From positions 1 to 64,000 of the forward strand of contig JAEPMI010000017.1 of NCBI GenBank assembly GCA_017644045.1: a stretch of DNA of 64,000 bases, in the 5' to 3' direction. The notes under the pieces are model-generated. The model saw only the letters and a program-made list of their open reading frames with translations, was not told the DNA's origin and searched no databases. The DNA is from Deltaproteobacteria bacterium (GTDB lineage Bacteria > Myxococcota_A > Polyangia > Polyangiales > Houyiibacteriaceae). The translations under genes were made by a program, and so were the position numbers. Positions 1 to 8,577 of the stretch are shown here, piece after piece (within the stretch, counting starts at the first letter, position 1; every line of letters begins with the position of its first letter).

Positions 1-205
1 CAGTGCGGATTCCATTCTCCGCCCTTCGGTAAGAGAAAGCCAGCGAGGGCTGTCTCACGTGACGTTGGCACACAGGGCCTTCGTGTTGCCGTTCCGTCGT
101 GAGACCGACCAGAACGTCACCAAAAGCCCCCTCCTCCCTCACGAGTAGTGTGCGGACACTCACCCGAGGACACGGGGGAGGTTCGCACGACCTCCGAAGC
201 ACCCG
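1..205. other. left-edge non-coding stretch
   Basis: No open frame with convincing codon use and no recognisable RNA gene was found here. It lies downstream of the ParA / ribbon-helix-helix pair, so it should hold their terminator, but no clean stem followed by a T-run is visible. Confidence 0.4.
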
Positions 206-514
206 TCAGTAGCTCGGCGGGAGCTTGCTCAGGTCGACCTGGTCGAGCGCGAAGCGGATGAGCGCGCTTCGGCTCATCTTGCGGTGCCCGCTCGCCTTCA
301 GGTCGGCGACCTTGTCGTCGAGGCGCGCCAGGTCATCGAGGTACATGCTGATGCAGATGACCTTGTAGTGATCGGGCTGCGCGGCCTTCTTCTTTTTCTT
401 CTTCGGCGTGAGCGCCTTCGGCGCCGTGTAGAAGGTGTCGCGCAGGACCTCGTCGACCTCGTCGCCGAGGGCTTCGTCCATCGCGCTGCGCGCGCTCGAG
501 TCGTCGTGGCTCAT
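206..514 (-). CDS. small ribbon-helix-helix-like protein paired with ParA
   Basis: A 102-residue protein. The N-terminal third is acidic, followed by a run of six lysines (about residues 38-43). The C-terminal half (about 50-97) has a beta strand (KVICISMYL) then two predicted helices ending SRSALIRFALDQV, which fits the CopG/Arc ribbon-helix-helix fold of small dimeric DNA-binding proteins. The start at 514 follows a strong AGGAGAGG ribosome site and lies 10 bases after the ParA stop, so the two are surely co-transcribed. Inference: it is the DNA-binding or cargo partner of the ParA, in the role ParB or a small CopG-type protein plays in other partition pairs. No ParB-type nuclease fold is present. 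A purely regulatory role is also possible. Confidence 0.75.
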   Translation of the reverse strand: MSHDDSSARSAMDEALGDEVDEVLRDTFYTAPKALTPKKKKKKAAQPDHYKVICISMYLDDLARLDDKVADLKASGHRKMSRSALIRFALDQVDLSKLPPSY

Positions 515-524
515 CGTCCTCTCC

Positions 525-1631
525 TCATCCCGCCATCCGCACCGGCGCCGGCGCGAGGGTCTCGTCCAGCGTCTGCACCAACCGGCTGTAGTCGCTCGCG
601 CCGTGGCTCTCCGGCGCGTACTCGAAGATGGTCTGCCGCGCGCTCGGTGCCTCGCGGAGCTTCGTGTTGATCCGCACCGGCGGCAGCGCGCGCTCCCCGA
701 AGCGCTTGTGCAGCGCCTTGAGCGCGTCGTTCGAGATGCGGTTGCGCACGTCGAAGAAGGTGGGGAGCACACCGAGCAGCCGCACGTCGTGGCGGAGGTG
801 CTCGCGCACGCCCTTGATCGTCTTGAGCACCTGCTTGACGCCGATGAGCGAGAGGTAGTCACACGCGACCGGCACGACCACGCCGTCGGCGTAGACCAGC
901 GCGTTCTGGTTCATGAGGCTCAGCGCCGGCGCGCAATCGAGCACGACCACGTCGTAGCCCTCGGTGTCGGGGCCGTCGGCCATGAGCACGCGGTCGCCGA
1001 GGCGCTCGCGCAGGATGCGGTCCCGGTTCGGGCGCTGCGCCAGGTAGAGCTCGGCGGACGCGAGCAGCTCGTTCGAGGTGAGCACGTCGAGGTTGTGTCG
1101 GACGGGGACGGCCGCTTCGGCCGCGGAGACGCCCTGAACCAGCACGTGGTAGAGCGTCTTCTCCCCCCGGATGCCGAGGGACGCGCCGACGTTGCCCTGC
1201 CCGTCGCAGTCGATGAGGAGCACGCGCCGACCGGCCTCGGCGAGACCCGCGGCGAGGTTCACCGCGGTGGTCGTCTTGCCCGTGCCGCCCTTGTGGTTGA
1301 AGACCGCGATGCGTCGCGCCGGTCGCGGCGCATCCGGCCGGAGGCTCTTCAGCCGCGAGCGACACTCGGTCGTGCAGAAGTAGGCGCGGACCCCGTCGTG
1401 CACGACCGCCTGGAAGGGGTACTCGAGCTCGAAGTCCGTGCCGCAGACGCTGCACTCGCAGCGACCCGGTCCGGACAGGAGCCGCCGCTGGCAGACCTGC
1501 GAGCAGATGTAGACGTAGCGCCCCTCTTCCTCGCGGACCTGATAGCGGAACCGCGGCTGGAACGACCGCTGGCAGACCTCGCAGGTCGAGCGGGGCTCCG
1601 TGGTCTCGTGTCCTTCGCTGCCGATCTCCAT
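525..1631 (-). CDS. ParA-family ATPase with two N-terminal TRASH-like zinc fingers
   Basis: A 368-residue protein. The ATPase part starts near residue 108 with RRIAVFNHKGGTGKTT, the deviant Walker A box of ParA/MinD enzymes (signature Lys about 114), followed by LLIDCDGQGN. Such enzymes dimerise on ATP, bind DNA or membrane, and position cargo. Unusually, the first 95 residues hold two Cys clusters of the form C-x2-C...C-x3-C (about C17/C20/C43/C47 and C60/C63/C86/C90), resembling TRASH/MYM metal-binding fingers. The ATG at 1631 is preferred over the upstream GTG at 1661 because GGGAG precedes it. The downstream ribbon-helix-helix gene is the likely partner. ParA identity is certain; the cargo and the metal are not known. 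Confidence 0.9.
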   Translation of the reverse strand: MEIGSEGHETTEPRSTCEVCQRSFQPRFRYQVREEEGRYVYICSQVCQRRLLSGPGRCECSVCGTDFELEYPFQAVVHDGVRAYFCTTECRSRLKSLRPDAPRPARRIAVFNHKGGTGKTTTAVNLAAGLAEAGRRVLLIDCDGQGNVGASLGIRGEKTLYHVLVQGVSAAEAAVPVRHNLDVLTSNELLASAELYLAQRPNRDRILRERLGDRVLMADGPDTEGYDVVVLDCAPALSLMNQNALVYADGVVVPVACDYLSLIGVKQVLKTIKGVREHLRHDVRLLGVLPTFFDVRNRISNDALKALHKRFGERALPPVRINTKLREAPSARQTIFEYAPESHGASDYSRLVQTLDETLAPAPVRMAG

Positions 1632-1750
1632 CGTCGATCTCCCGGGCGCCGTGCGCCTCACGAAGCACCTATCGAAGTGCTTCTCGATCTCCGTTGGATC
1701 AGATGACGCCGGTCGCGGTCAAAAAACCGGCGAAGCTCGCCCGCCCCGGG

Positions 1751-2083
1751 TCAGTCGTCGCCGGAGTAGGCGAGGATGGCCTCGGCCGCGTGAATGGCGC
1801 GGCGGGCCGTCTCCGGGTCGCTGCCCCGCAGTCGGTCACCGAAGTTCGCCACCACATCGGTGGCGTCTGGCAGCAGAAGGTCGTTCGGCGTGCAAGACAG
1901 CGACTGACACAGTCGTAAGAAGGTCTCTAACGACGGGCTGGTCACCCCACGCTCGATCCGGCTCACGAACTCCGGCGAGAGGTTGGCCACCTCCGCCAGG
2001 TCGCGTTGTGTCAGTCTGGCTTTCCTGCGCTGTCGCTTCAGCTGTCGCGCAAGGACCCCCCGGTCCCTCGGTCGTTCGCCCAT
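1751..2083 (-). CDS. Xre/Cro-family HTH transcriptional regulator
   Basis: A 110-residue protein. Residues about 10-65 form a classic HTH_3 domain: LKRQRRKARLTQRDLAEVAN, then SPEFVSRIERGVTSPSLETF and a capping helix with LCQSL. The C-terminal 45 residues have no recognised domain. The ATG at 2083 follows a G-run and is preferred to the GTG at 2110. It is divergent from the giant kinase gene, and the shared intergenic region has short inverted repeats that could be its operator. Inference: autoregulator, possibly also controlling the kinase gene. Confidence 0.85.
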   Translation of the reverse strand: MGERPRDRGVLARQLKRQRRKARLTQRDLAEVANLSPEFVSRIERGVTSPSLETFLRLCQSLSCTPNDLLLPDATDVVANFGDRLRGSDPETARRAIHAAEAILAYSGDD

Positions 2084-2189
2084 GGCCCCCCCATCGTGTG
2101 AGATCTGCACTCATAGTGACAGAACCTGGGTGGCAGATTCCATCGTACGTAGAATACGAAACGGAACCGCACCCATCGGGGGGAACAGT

Positions 2190-2203
2190 CGAAACACGTT
2201 TCG
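2190..2203. promoter_or_regulatory. inverted repeat in divergent promoter region, possible Xre operator
   Basis: CGAAAC-AC-GTTTCG has 6-bp arms with a 2-bp spacer, and overlaps a second dyad ACACG-TTT-CGTGT. It lies between the divergent Xre regulator and kinase genes, upstream of both starts. Phage-type repressors bind short dyads of this kind. This is an inference from position and symmetry only. Confidence 0.35.
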
Positions 2204-2254
2204 TGTGTCATCTCACGCCGTTCCGACGTCACCGAATGGTGTGCGGAAGGTCGC

Positions 2255-5200
2255 ATGGATGATCGGGTGCACTGCCTGTACCATCCGCGCTCCCGCGGGT
2301 CCGCCCGCGAAAAAAAACGCCTGATGACGACCACTACCGACCTCCTTCGCGGCGAGCTCGAGAGACTCTTCGAGCTCGATGAAATGACCACCCTCTCCAA
2401 CGAGCTGATGGGCTACCCACCAGCCGACGTCGGAGAAACGAACGGCAAGGGCGCCTTCGCCCGAGCGCTCGTGGAGAAGGCCGCGAGCGACGCGGCCCTC
2501 GAAGCGCTGGCGGACGCCATTCGGCTCTTCGGGAAGAAGTCGAACGCGCTCGCCCAGATCTTCGACGTGCGCGTCGGCAACGAGCTCGAACCGGGCAGCG
2601 ACCTCGGTGGCTTCCGCGTGCTCAAGAAGGTCGGCGCCGGTGGCCTCGGCAAGGTCTACCTCGGCGAGCAGGGCGAAGGAGACGACCGAGTTCGCGGCGC
2701 GATCAAGGTCATCCGTTCCAGCCTCGCGCAGGACCGCTCCGCGGTGCGCCGCTACCTCACCGGCCAGCGCGCGTTCAAGCGCGCCGACGTCCCCGGCGTC
2801 GCGAAGATCCTGGACTGCGGCATTCTCGAGGACGGTCGGCCCTGGGTCGCGAGCGAGTTCGTCGACGGCCAGACCCTCGAGGCGCGCGTCGAACGCGTCG
2901 GCCCGATGCACTTCAACGAGGCTCGGCCGATCTTCGCCGGCATCCTGAAGGCGCTGGCCGGCCTGCACGAGCACGGTCTCGTCCACGGCGACGTGAAGGC
3001 GTCCAACGTCTTCATCACCCGACCGACCCGCGAGGACGGCTCGCGCGGTGAGCCGACCGGCGTGCTCGTCGACGGCGGCGCGCAGAAGCTCCTCGCGGCC
3101 GGCGCGACCAAGCCCGACGCCATCGGCGCGCTCCGCGTGTTCGGTCGCGCCGAGGCCATCGCGCCCGAGATGGCGCGCGGCGACGCCATCAGCGCCAGCA
3201 GCGACGTCTACGTCGTCGGCGTGCTCCTCTATCACGTGCTCTCGGGCCGCCTGCCCTTCGACGGCTCCTCGGCCTTCGACGTCATCGCGCAGCACATCGA
3301 GCGCGAGCCCGATCCGCCCTCGACGCACGCGCCGAAGGGCTGGGTCAGCAAGGAAGTCGACGCCCTGGTGCTCAAGGCCCTCGCCAAGGATCCGATGGAT
3401 CGCTACGGCTCGGCCGACGAGCTGCGCAAGGCGATGGTGGCCATCGCCAAGGCGTCGGAGAAGAAGGAAGACCTCGACCAGAAGGCCTTCGACAAGGCCG
3501 CCGAGGCCATCCGCAAGGACCCGACCAGCGAGGACGCCGCGTCGGAGCTCGAGAAGGTCGTCGGCGTCGCCGGCGAGTGGGCCAAGGCCGTCGAGCTCTA
3601 CGAAGAGGCGCTCGGCAAGGTCGAGGGCGACGAGGACAAGAAGGGGCTGCTCTTCCGCATCGCCCGCATCCAGGAAGCCGAGCAGGACGACGCTGCCGGA
3701 GCGACCGCCACCTACGAGAAGCTCCGCGAGCTCGACCCGAGCGACGACATCGCGCTGAGCGGTCTCGAGGAGCTCAAGCGCGAAGCAGGCGACCACGAGG
3801 GGCTCGCCGAGCTCCTCCTCGAGCGCGTGGAGATGGTCGAGTCGACCGCCGAGCGCGCGGGCGTGCTCCGCGAGATCGCCGAGCTCTACGAGGACCGCCT
3901 CGAGGATCCCGAGAACGCGCTCGTGGCGTGGACCCAGGCGCTGGCCGACGAGCCGAGCGACGAGAAGACCGCCCGCGCGATCGAGCGTCTGTGCGGCAGC
4001 CAGCAGGAGCGCTGGAACGAGGTGCTCACCATGCTCGCCGAGGCCGTGCAGGACCCGGAGAGCCAGAGCGAGGCGACGCAGCTCTACGTGCTGATGGGTC
4101 GCTGGTACGCCGACCAGCTGAAGCGCCCCGACTTCGCCATCCCCTGCTACTCGCAGGCCATCCAGCTCGATCCGAGCTGCGACGCCGCCTACGAGGGGAC
4201 CATCGAGCTCTACGAGCGCGCGCAGTCCTGGCAGGAGTACGTGCAGGTGCTCGAGACCCGCGCGGGCGCGTCGAACAACCCCGCCGCCGCGCGCGACTTC
4301 CGCGCCGAGGCCGCGCACGCGGTGCTCCACAAGATGGGCGACAAGGACCGCGCGGTCGCGCTCTTCCGCGAGGTGCTCGAGGACGACCCGACGCATCCGA
4401 AGGCGCTCGACGCGCTCGCGACCATTCACGAGCAGAACGAGGACTGGAAGGCTCTCGCGGAGCTCCTCGTCGAGCGCGTGAAGCAGACCGCCGGTGACCG
4501 GAAGCTCAAGGCGCAGCTGCAGCTCGCCGAGCTCTACGAGGACCGCCTCGACGACCTCGAGAAGGCGTCGGTCCAGTACGAGGCCGCACTCACGCAGGAC
4601 CCGCGCAAGCTCGACGCGCTCAAGGGCCTCGAGCGCATCTACGCACGTCAGGGCAACTCGCAGGAGCTGCTCTCGGTGCTCGAGCGCGAGCTCGACGTGC
4701 TGCCCACGCCTCGTCAGAAGATCGCCGTGCTCGAGCGCATCGGCGCGATCCAGGAAGAGGAGTTCGTCGACTCGGAGAAGGCCATCGAGGCCTACGAGCA
4801 GGTGGTCGAGATCGCCCCGGGCCACGAGTCCGCCGGTCCCGCCCTCGCCCGGCTCTACCGGCAGGTGGGCCGCTTCGACGACCTGGTCACCGTGCTCGAG
4901 AACCACGCGCGCGCGACCGAGGACCAGGGCCGCAAGACGGACCTCCTGGTACAGGCCGCCCGCACGCTGATGCAGGACGTCGGCGCGCCGGAGCGCGCGA
5001 TCGAGCTCTGCGACGACGTGCTGCAGATCGATCCGAAGAACGTCGAGGCCCTCGGCCTGCAGGCGCGCCTCAAGGCGCAGCTCGGCGACGCGACCGCAGC
5101 GGTGGAAGCCGTCGACAAGCTCGCGCAGTCCGAGAGCGACGCGAAGAAGAAGGCGGAGCACTACGTCGAGGCCGGTCGACTCCTCGAGGAGTCGGGCGAC

Positions 5201-7636
5201 AAGGACCGCGCCATCGAGCGCTACAAGCTCGCCCTCGACGCGGACGAGACCAACGCCGAGGCTGCCGCCGCGCTGCGTCGTGTGTACGGCTCCCGTGGCG
5301 ACGCGAGCGGTGCGGCCGAGCTGCTGCTCCGCGAGATCGCGCAGGCGAGCGGGTCGTCGCAGAAGGCCAAGCTCCAGGCGGAGCTCGGCCATCTCTACCT
5401 CGAGCGCCTCGACGACGCTCGCAAGGCGCGCGACGCCTTCACCGTCGCGCTCGAGCTCGACCCGACCTGCACGCCGGCCGCGCGCGGCCTCGGTGACATG
5501 GCCTTCGAGGCCGAGGACTGGGCGCGGGCGGCCGAGCTCTACGAGCCGCTGCTCACCCGCACCACCCAGATGGACGACGAGGTCGCGCGGCAGCTCTGCA
5601 TCCGCACCGGCGACACCTTCCGCGAGCTGAAGGACTACGCGAAGGCCGAGCGCGCGTTCCTGAACGCCAAGGCCTACGCGCCGGACGAGCGCGAGGTGCT
5701 CGAGAAGCTCGCGGACGTGACCTTCGAGGGTGGCGACGCGTCGGCGGCCGCCGAGCTCTACCGTGAGCTCGTCGAGAAGCTGGGCGACCAGCTCGCCGTG
5801 CCCGAGAAGGGGCTGATGCTCTACCGCCGAGGCGAGGCGCTTCGTCGAGCGGGCGACACGAAGGACGCGATGGCCCTCCTCGAGGAAGCCGCGGACCTGC
5901 GACCGGACGACCCCGCGCCGCTCACGGCCATCAAGACGATCCACGAGTCCGCCGAGGAGTGGGACAAGGTCGTGGCGGTCATGCGCCGCCGGATGGAGAA
6001 CGCCCCCGACGACGAGCGCTACGCGCTGCTCGTCGAGGCCGGCGACGTGCTCCAGCAGAAGCTCAGCGACCGCAACAAGGCCGCCAAGAGCTACGTGGCG
6101 GCGCTCGAGATCACGCCGGACGATCGGAACCTCCTGACCAAGCTCATGGGGGTCTACTCGGAGACCCGTGACTGGTCGCGCCTCATCGAGGTCATCCTCC
6201 GCATCGCGGAGCTGGTCGAGGACAAGCGCCAGCTCGCGAAGTACTACCAGACCGCCGGATCGATCGCGCGGAAGGAGCTCGGTCGCCTCGACGAGGCCGC
6301 CGACTACTTCGAGCAGGCGCTCGAGAACGACCCGAAGTCCGCCAAGGCCTTCGAAGGGCTCGTCGGCTGCCTGGAGCAGGGCGAGAGCTGGAGCGAGCTC
6401 GCGAAGGTGTACCGCGCCCGCGTCGATCGGCTCCGCGAGGACGGCGCCAGCGCCGAGGACCGCGCGGCCCTCTGGGACCAGCTCGGCGACCTCTACCGCG
6501 ACAAGCTCGAGGATCTGAAGCAGGCGACCGAAGCCTACGAAGAGGCTCAGGAGCTCGCGCCCGACGGCCGCGCGCGCCTGGAGATGCTGGCCGAGATCTA
6601 CGAGGCCAACCCGAAGCGCTTCCTGCACAAGGCGGTGGACGTCCACGCGCAGCTGCTCCGGAAGAGCCCCTACCGCGTGGAGAGCTACCAGGCGCTGCGC
6701 CAGCTCTACACGGACGTGAAGCGCGCGGACCAGTCGTGGTGCGTCTGCCAGACCCTCAAGGTCCTCAACATGGCGGACCCGGAGGAGGAGTCCTTCTACA
6801 AGAAGCACCGCTCCAAGCACCCGGCCGCGGCCGAGGAGTTCTTCGGCGAGGACATCTGGTTCAACCACTTGGTGCACCCGTCGCAGGACCCGCTGCTCAC
6901 GCAGATCTTCGCGGCGGTCATGCCGGCCGTGGTCGCGAGCCGCGCCCAGCCGCTGAGCGAGTACGAGGTCGACCCGACGCCGCGCGATCCGGCGAGCGAT
7001 GACGCCGCGATGATCCAGACGCTGGGCTACGTCGGCTCGGTCGCGCAGCTCGAGCTGCCGCCGATCCACGCGCGGCCGAACGACGCGGGCGGTCTCAGCT
7101 TCCTCATCTCCGACCCGCCCGCCATCGGTGTCGGCAAGGGCGCGATGGCCGGCGGTCCGCCGCAGGCCCTCGCCTTCGTGGCGGCGCGCCAGCTGAGCTA
7201 CTTCCGCGGCGGCCACATCGTTCGCCACCTGGTGCCGACCGGCAGCGGTCTGCGCGCGTGGCTCCTCGCGGCGATCAAGCTGGCCACCCCGCAGTTCCCG
7301 GTGCCCGGCAAGCTGACCTCCAAGGTCAACGACTGCCTCGAGTCCCTCACGTCGAACGTGTCGGCCACCGAGCAGGACCGCCTGCGCGGCCTCGTGCAGA
7401 AGCTGCTGGCGGCGGCGCCGGAGCTCGACATGAAGAAGTGGATCGCCGCGGTCGACCTGACCGCCGACCGACTCGGCTTCGTCATGGCGAACGACCTCGA
7501 GATGGCCATCGCCGTCATCAAGGCGAGCGCCCCCGAAGCGGTCGCTCAGAAGGAGCGCCTCAAGGAGCTCTATCTCTACTCCGTGAGCCAGGCCTACATG
7601 GACCTGCGTCAGCGGATCGGCATCGCGATCGACTGA
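2255..7636 (+). CDS. giant Ser/Thr protein kinase with a long TPR array
   Basis: 1793 residues. After a helical leader (about 24-105), residues about 119-395 form a Hanks-type kinase: glycine loop VGAGGLGKVY, Lys151 in GAIKVI, catalytic loop HGDVKASN (Gly replaces the usual Arg of HRD; Asp, Lys and Asn are kept), DGG in place of DFG, and IAPE. Then comes a long run of about 34-residue TPR-like helical pairs (to about 1550), many containing AELYEDRL-type motifs, and a unique C-terminal domain of about 240 residues. Myxobacteria have many kinases fused to TPR scaffolds. Cytoplasmic: no membrane helix is seen. The ATG at 2255 has GGAAGG four bases upstream; the next ATG at 2324 is a fair alternative. 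HGD and DGG suggest altered or regulated activity, but the phosphate-transfer residues remain. Confidence 0.9.
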   Translation: MDDRVHCLYHPRSRGSAREKKRLMTTTTDLLRGELERLFELDEMTTLSNELMGYPPADVGETNGKGAFARALVEKAASDAALEALADAIRLFGKKSNALAQIFDVRVGNELEPGSDLGGFRVLKKVGAGGLGKVYLGEQGEGDDRVRGAIKVIRSSLAQDRSAVRRYLTGQRAFKRADVPGVAKILDCGILEDGRPWVASEFVDGQTLEARVERVGPMHFNEARPIFAGILKALAGLHEHGLVHGDVKASNVFITRPTREDGSRGEPTGVLVDGGAQKLLAAGATKPDAIGALRVFGRAEAIAPEMARGDAISASSDVYVVGVLLYHVLSGRLPFDGSSAFDVIAQHIEREPDPPSTHAPKGWVSKEVDALVLKALAKDPMDRYGSADELRKAMVAIAKASEKKEDLDQKAFDKAAEAIRKDPTSEDAASELEKVVGVAGEWAKAVELYEEALGKVEGDEDKKGLLFRIARIQEAEQDDAAGATATYEKLRELDPSDDIALSGLEELKREAGDHEGLAELLLERVEMVESTAERAGVLREIAELYEDRLEDPENALVAWTQALADEPSDEKTARAIERLCGSQQERWNEVLTMLAEAVQDPESQSEATQLYVLMGRWYADQLKRPDFAIPCYSQAIQLDPSCDAAYEGTIELYERAQSWQEYVQVLETRAGASNNPAAARDFRAEAAHAVLHKMGDKDRAVALFREVLEDDPTHPKALDALATIHEQNEDWKALAELLVERVKQTAGDRKLKAQLQLAELYEDRLDDLEKASVQYEAALTQDPRKLDALKGLERIYARQGNSQELLSVLERELDVLPTPRQKIAVLERIGAIQEEEFVDSEKAIEAYEQVVEIAPGHESAGPALARLYRQVGRFDDLVTVLENHARATEDQGRKTDLLVQAARTLMQDVGAPERAIELCDDVLQIDPKNVEALGLQARLKAQLGDATAAVEAVDKLAQSESDAKKKAEHYVEAGRLLEESGDKDRAIERYKLALDADETNAEAAAALRRVYGSRGDASGAAELLLREIAQASGSSQKAKLQAELGHLYLERLDDARKARDAFTVALELDPTCTPAARGLGDMAFEAEDWARAAELYEPLLTRTTQMDDEVARQLCIRTGDTFRELKDYAKAERAFLNAKAYAPDEREVLEKLADVTFEGGDASAAAELYRELVEKLGDQLAVPEKGLMLYRRGEALRRAGDTKDAMALLEEAADLRPDDPAPLTAIKTIHESAEEWDKVVAVMRRRMENAPDDERYALLVEAGDVLQQKLSDRNKAAKSYVAALEITPDDRNLLTKLMGVYSETRDWSRLIEVILRIAELVEDKRQLAKYYQTAGSIARKELGRLDEAADYFEQALENDPKSAKAFEGLVGCLEQGESWSELAKVYRARVDRLREDGASAEDRAALWDQLGDLYRDKLEDLKQATEAYEEAQELAPDGRARLEMLAEIYEANPKRFLHKAVDVHAQLLRKSPYRVESYQALRQLYTDVKRADQSWCVCQTLKVLNMADPEEESFYKKHRSKHPAAAEEFFGEDIWFNHLVHPSQDPLLTQIFAAVMPAVVASRAQPLSEYEVDPTPRDPASDDAAMIQTLGYVGSVAQLELPPIHARPNDAGGLSFLISDPPAIGVGKGAMAGGPPQALAFVAARQLSYFRGGHIVRHLVPTGSGLRAWLLAAIKLATPQFPVPGKLTSKVNDCLESLTSNVSATEQDRLRGLVQKLLAAAPELDMKKWIAAVDLTADRLGFVMANDLEMAIAVIKASAPEAVAQKERLKELYLYSVSQAYMDLRQRIGIAID

Positions 7637-7649
7637 GGCTCGGGGTCGG

Positions 7650-7850
7650 GTCTCGGAGTCGGCGGTCGGGTCTCGGAGTCGGTCGTCGGTTCTCGGAGTC
7701 GGCGGTCGGTTCTCGGAGTCGGTCGTCGGGTCTCGGAGTCGGCGGTCGGGTCTCGGAGTCGGCGGTCGGGTCTCGGAGTCGGCGGTCGGGTCTCGGAGTC
7801 GGCGGTCGGGTCTCGGGCTCGGCGGTCGGTTCTCGGGCTCGGAGTCGGGG
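7650..7850. repeat. 20-bp tandem mini-repeat array (about 10 copies)
   Basis: The unit GGTCTCGGAGTCGGCGGTCG is repeated with few changes for about 200 bp directly after the kinase gene stop. Copies vary mainly at two positions (GGTC/GTTC and GGCGG/GGTCG). It has no spacers and no good reading frame. The reverse complement shares the core GCCGACTCCGA with the arrays at 8438-8575 and 37936-38095. Confidence 0.9.
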
Positions 7851-7908
7851 CCTGAACGCGTGAACGAGAACCGCCGCGCACTGAGCCCGGCGGGTCTCGC
7901 GCTTCGCG

Positions 7909-8199
7909 CTACGACGCCTTCTTCGCCGTCAGGCCATAGAGCATCTTGTTGACGCGGTCGCTGAGCTCACGCGACTCGGGGCCGAAGCCGCTCGAACGGC
8001 CCCCGTGGCGACCAGCAGCTCGAGGCACGCATCACTTCCGAGTCGCGCTCGGCTCGGGTCGCGAGGTCTACAGCTGGTCCGCGAGCTCCGGATCATTGAC
8101 GCGAGCCTCAGGCATCACGTCGCGATGCACGAGAGCCACGAGTTCGAGAGAGAGCTGAAGAACGATGAGCATGAGGGACGAGGTCCTTTCGAGCGCCAT
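7909..8199 (-). pseudogene. four-helix-bundle (S23 / 23S rRNA intervening-sequence protein) gene remnant
   Basis: Reading the minus strand from the ATG at 8199, the frame gives an S23-like first helix (LSLELVALVHRDV, then PELADQL) and stops at 8070. Further on, CLELLVATGAVRAAS (8027-7985, another frame) and SDRVNKMLYGLTAKK (ending at the stop 7909-7911) match the usual third and fourth helices. The expected middle motif HHFRVALGSGREVY is present, but on the plus strand at 8030-8071, so that piece has been flipped. The segment that normally encodes the second helix is missing. Known: this family is about 115-130 residues and often sits in variable or intergenic DNA. Inference: a dead gene damaged by deletion, frameshift and a microinversion. 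Confidence 0.7.
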
Positions 8200-8437
8200 C
8201 GACGACGTGACCGCCACGCCGTCCTGCGCACCCGGCCCCCGCCCTCGTGGGCGGGGTCAGTCAACCCCGTCAGCCGCCGTAGGCGGGGCGAGCGCAGCGA
8301 GTCGGGTTTACTTACACCGACCACGAGGGCAGCCTCAGATGAGCAGGACGAGCCAGCTCCCTTCACCCTTGCCGCAGGCAAGCCGATGCGAAGCGAGGCT
8401 ACAGAGTCCGACGCCGAGAACCGATCGGCGACTCCGA
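8200..8437. other. non-coding stretch with GC hairpin
   Basis: No gene is supported. The segment has a GC-rich hairpin around 8241-8262 (CCGCCC...GGGCGG) and low-complexity sequence leading into the mini-repeat array. It separates the S23 pseudogene from the lipoprotein gene at 8578. Confidence 0.4.
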
Positions 8438-8575
8438 CACCGATCGCCGACTCCGACGACCGAACGCCGACTCCGACGACCGAACGCCGACTCCGACGAC
8501 CGAACGCCGATGCCGACGACCGAACGCCGACGACCGATCGCCGACCGACGACCGAACGCCGACGACCGACCCTCG
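8438..8575. repeat. 20-bp mini-repeat array, second block
   Basis: Tandem units of the form CCGACTCCGACGACCGAACG, about six to seven copies with shortened variants at the right end. The core GCCGACTCCGA is shared with the array at 7650-7850, which lies in the opposite orientation, so the two blocks flank the S23 pseudogene as a loose inverted pair. The block ends at the 3' end of the lipoprotein gene. Confidence 0.85.
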
Positions 8576-8577
8576 AC

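Noticed and set aside
2213-7228. 1671-codon open frame antisense to the kinase-TPR gene
   Set aside because: It mirrors the high-GC codon pattern of the plus-strand gene, whose kinase and TPR motifs are clear. The antisense product is a low-complexity Leu/Val/Glu/Arg sequence without domains.
7650-7850. CRISPR-like regular repeats
   Set aside because: Units follow each other directly with no unique spacers, no dyad in the unit and no cas genes; it is a tandem mini-repeat.
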